A stretch of DNA of 8,249 nucleotides from JBGTKH01 sp041744735 (lineage in GTDB: Bacteria; Planctomycetota; Planctomycetia; Pirellulales; Pirellulaceae): contig JBGTKH010000347.1 of assembly GCA_041744735.1 (NCBI GenBank), positions 1 to 8,249 of the forward strand. Reading direction: 5' to 3'. The notes beneath the pieces are model-generated. The model was not told where the DNA came from. It made no database searches and was given only the letters and a program-made list of their open reading frames with translations. Made by a program: the position numbers and the translations under genes. The stretch's first letter is position 1. The number at the start of each line of letters is the position of its first letter. Shown here piece after piece: positions 6,974 through 8,249 of this stretch.

Positions 6974-7255
6974 GTGTTCGATCGCATTCTCCGCCGACTT
7001 CGCGAGCTTATACGAACGAGTCAGTATGTCATGACGCTGCACGCCGAGGAGGAAATGGAGGCTGACGATCTCACGGTCTATGACATTGAGCGGTGCATTC
7101 TGACCGGGCGCATCGTGGAGCGCCAAAAAGATCGGGGGACGGGCGCGTGGAAATACGTCATTCATGGTAAAACTACTGACGGAGTGCCCGCGGCAGTTGT
7201 GGCCAAGTTGGGGCCCACGGGGAAGGCCGTGGTGTTGACGGTTTTCGTACTTTAA
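6974..7255 (+). CDS. DUF4258 family protein, probable toxin of a toxin-antitoxin pair
   Basis: A 93-residue protein starting at GTG 6974 with a good site, GGGAG (6964-6968), 5 nt upstream. It shows the DUF4258 layout: an N-terminal helix with the conserved histidine and following acidic/methionine positions (LHAEEEM, H23-M28), a second helix (LTVYDIERCILTGRIVER, with G44), then a beta sheet (WKYVIHGKT, PAAVVAKL, AVVLTVFVL). The family resembles small RelE/MqsR-like ribonuclease toxins, but catalysis has not been shown for most members. It is followed at once by a YgiT/MqsA-type zinc-finger gene whose ribosome-binding site overlaps this gene's stop codon, the usual arrangement for this toxin-first pair. 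Length is normal for the family and no damage is seen. The toxin role is inferred from family and pairing. Confidence 0.8.
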   Translation: MFDRILRRLRELIRTSQYVMTLHAEEEMEADDLTVYDIERCILTGRIVERQKDRGTGAWKYVIHGKTTDGVPAAVVAKLGPTGKAVVLTVFVL

Positions 7256-7259
7256 GGTG
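7254..7259 (+). promoter_or_regulatory. Ribosome-binding site of the YgiT-type gene, overlapping the toxin stop codon
   Basis: AAGGTG begins inside the TAA stop (7253-7255) of the DUF4258 gene and stands 6 nt before ATG 7266. This decides for the ATG over the GTG at 7257, which is itself part of the site, and it indicates translational coupling of the pair. Confidence 0.6.
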
Positions 7260-7265
7260 AATAGC

Positions 7266-7514
7266 ATGCAATCAACCACCTGCGATGTCTGCGGCAAGAA
7301 GGGCGCTCGCGTCCGTCGAGTAACCCGAAGCTACTCGAAGGGGAAAGCGGAATTTCTCATCCAAGGCATTCCCGTCGTGAGTTGCCCGCATTGTGGTGAG
7401 AGTTACCTCACCGCGGCAACCTTGCGCGAGATCGAGCGCATTAAGCTCCATCGGGACCAGCTCGCGGTGGAACGTCCCGTCCCCGTGGCCAGATTCAGCG
7501 GCACCGTGAACTGA
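7266..7514 (+). CDS. YgiT/MqsA-type zinc-finger protein, probable antitoxin
   Basis: An 82-residue protein from ATG 7266. Two CX2C knuckles (C6/C9 in TTCDVCGKKG and C40/C43 in VSCPHCGE) form the zinc-binding domain typical of YgiT and the N-terminal half of MqsA. The segment after the second knuckle (SYLTAATLREIERIKLHR) is the usual helix of this family. It lacks the C-terminal helix-turn-helix that lets full-length MqsA (~130 residues) bind DNA, so it probably neutralises its partner by direct contact and may not repress the operon by itself. It is the second gene of a tight pair with the DUF4258 gene, separated by 10 bp. The family match is strong; the antitoxin function is inferred from it. 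Confidence 0.8.
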   Translation: MQSTTCDVCGKKGARVRRVTRSYSKGKAEFLIQGIPVVSCPHCGESYLTAATLREIERIKLHRDQLAVERPVPVARFSGTVN

Positions 7515-7525
7515 AGCGATAGGGT

Positions 7526-7554
7526 GCTGCCAGGGCTCAAGCAACGCTGGTAGC
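7526..7554 (+). other. Small hairpin between the TA pair and the DUF433 gene
   Basis: GCTGCCAG (7526-7533) pairs with CTGGTAGC (7547-7554), with one G-U pair and a 13-nt loop. No U-run follows, so it is not a clear intrinsic terminator. It could be an operator or an RNA-processing site between two modules. Confidence 0.3.
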
Positions 7555-7576
7555 GAACCAGAATAAAATGATGCTT

Positions 7577-7582
7577 GGAGGT
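7577..7582 (+). promoter_or_regulatory. Ribosome-binding site deciding the GTG start of the DUF433 gene
   Basis: GGAGGT is a near-perfect anti-16S match, 6 nt before GTG 7589. The ATG codons at 7568 and 7571 lie upstream of it and have no such site, so the GTG is the better start. Confidence 0.7.
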
Positions 7583-7588
7583 CGAGAC

Positions 7589-7876
7589 GTGTCCGCCAGC
7601 ACAAGTTGGATATCGAAAAAGCCCGACCGCTGCGGCGGCGACGCATGCATCCGCGACACGCGCATTCCTGTCTGGACGCTGGTCAACTACCGCCGGCTGG
7701 GAGCGAGCGAGAGCAAATTGCTGCGCATGTTTCCGACGCTCACGGCCGGAGATCTGGACGCCACTTGGCAGTACGAGGCAGACAATGAAGAAGAAATTGA
7801 CCAAGCCATCCGCGAAAATGAGGAGGGCGAAGAGGGTTTCGTCGCCAACACTCTGGAAGGACATCCGATTGGTTGA
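7589..7876 (+). CDS. DUF433 family protein, antitoxin-like
   Basis: A 95-residue protein from GTG 7589. It carries the DUF433 signature near its start: CGGDACIRDTRIPVWTLV at residues 15-32, matching the family pattern 'cGGxPxIRGTRIPVxxl' with aspartate in place of the usual glycine in RGTR. Next come the helix-turn-helix-like segment (LGASESKLLRMFPTLTAGDLDATWQY) and an unusually acidic tail (EADNEEEIDQAIRENEEGEEG). DUF433 proteins are small DNA-binding or antitoxin-like proteins, commonly paired with a PIN-like DUF5615 toxin. Here no DUF5615 gene follows; an unrecognised ~70-residue protein starts within 6 bp of the stop. It lies 74 bp after the YgiT-type gene with its own strong ribosome-binding site. 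The family call is firm; the antitoxin role is inference. Confidence 0.8.
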   Translation: MSASTSWISKKPDRCGGDACIRDTRIPVWTLVNYRRLGASESKLLRMFPTLTAGDLDATWQYEADNEEEIDQAIRENEEGEEGFVANTLEGHPIG

Positions 7877-7882
7877 GTGCCC

Positions 7883-8095
7883 ATGAACACGACAAAGCAA
7901 ATCTCCGTGGCGCTGCATAACGTCTTCGGCCGAGTTCGCTGCGGCGACGATGGCTTGGAAGTAGTGCTCACCTGGTCAGTGGGCAAGTCCGTCTTTCGAG
8001 CGATCCTTGCGCGGGTGGCAACCCTTTGCAACGAACAAAGCGCAAACTCAGTCTCACCCTACGGAGGACAGGGCGAATTGGTCGTCGGTGATTGA
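7883..8095 (+). CDS. Small hypothetical protein coupled to the DUF433 gene
   Basis: About 70 residues, not recognised. Starts are GTG 7877, directly after the DUF433 stop, or ATG 7883. Neither has a clear ribosome-binding site, so translation probably depends on coupling to the gene before it. The predicted fold is simple: two beta strands (KQISVALHNV, GLEVVLTW), one amphipathic helix (SVFRAILARVATLCNEQ) and a last strand after SPYGG (GELVVGD). It looks like a compact soluble protein and not a chance reading frame. It lacks the conserved aspartates and N-terminal motif of the DUF5615 or PIN toxins that usually accompany DUF433. It may be an uncharacterised partner of the DUF433 protein or unrelated to it. 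Confidence 0.5.
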   Translation: MNTTKQISVALHNVFGRVRCGDDGLEVVLTWSVGKSVFRAILARVATLCNEQSANSVSPYGGQGELVVGD

Positions 8096-8164
8096 CCCAT
8101 GACCGACTGAAGTGGACTACTGCAACGCAACTAGTTTTCGTATTGCCAGCGCCGTGAAGGATAC

Positions 8165-8194
8165 TTGACATCGGCCCATCCTGAGCGCTAAGAT
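8165..8194 (+). promoter_or_regulatory. Sigma70-type promoter directed out of the right edge
   Basis: A perfect -35 TTGACA (8165-8170), an 18-bp spacer and TAAGAT (8189-8194, 4 of 6 positions). Transcription would start near 8201 and run out of the window. The 8096-8249 stretch holds no gene I can support, so this probably serves a gene just beyond the end. Confidence 0.5.
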
Positions 8195-8249
8195 AACGTG
8201 CGGTTGCGAGGGCTCTTTCAAGCGGATCGAGCACTTCTTCATTTCTCCC

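Noticed and set aside
7564..7569. TAAAAT as a -10 element for the DUF433 gene
   Set aside because: The hexamer is good, but the position 17 bp upstream (GCAACG) has no -35 character, so it is not enough to call.

Overview
The window reads as GC-rich chromosomal DNA from a planctomycete, most likely Pirellulales-like. This is inferred from four things: the style of an ECF sigma-factor N-terminus, a REP-type repeat built on GTAG-GCCGGAAC, a TGACGAA-rich intergenic repeat of the kind often mis-annotated as 'MTNDE...' proteins, and the mix of Ig-like, TPR and small toxin-antitoxin genes. The phylum cannot be proved from this sequence alone. All recognisable genes are on the + strand, and there is no tRNA or rRNA.

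Layout. (1) 2-988 is the 3' part of a TPR-repeat protein that enters from the left edge. (2) 989-1478 has no intact gene. It holds a pair of REP hairpins in inverted orientation (1003-1097), a truncated 5' remnant of an ECF sigma-factor gene (1195-1356), and a candidate promoter (1411-1439) for the next gene. (3) 1479-4109 encodes an 876-residue single-pass membrane protein with a cytoplasmic zinc ribbon, several Ig-like (Big2-type) domains and a PDZ-like segment. (4) 4110-4329 is an intergenic repeat of TGACGAA units in opposing arms. (5) 4330-6909 encodes an 859-residue P-loop GTPase-like protein resembling the SrfC / 'putative virulence factor' family. (6) 6974-7514 is a compact DUF4258 + YgiT/MqsA-type zinc-finger pair, a probable toxin-antitoxin module. 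(7) 7589-8095 is a DUF433 gene followed at once by an unrecognised ~70-residue protein, perhaps a second small module. (8) 8096-8249 carries a good sigma70-like promoter (8165-8194) firing out of the right edge.

How the genes may work together. The most interesting unit is the membrane protein followed by the large GTPase-like protein. Both are long, intact and co-oriented, and could form one envelope-associated machine: a cytoplasmic NTPase, plus a membrane anchor with a cytoplasmic zinc ribbon and a periplasmic rod. The repeat between them means co-transcription is not assured. The flanks carry signs of rearrangement: a broken sigma gene, REP elements, an out-of-frame 25-bp duplication of the GTPase gene's 3' end, and two small TA-like modules. 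This suggests an accessory region.
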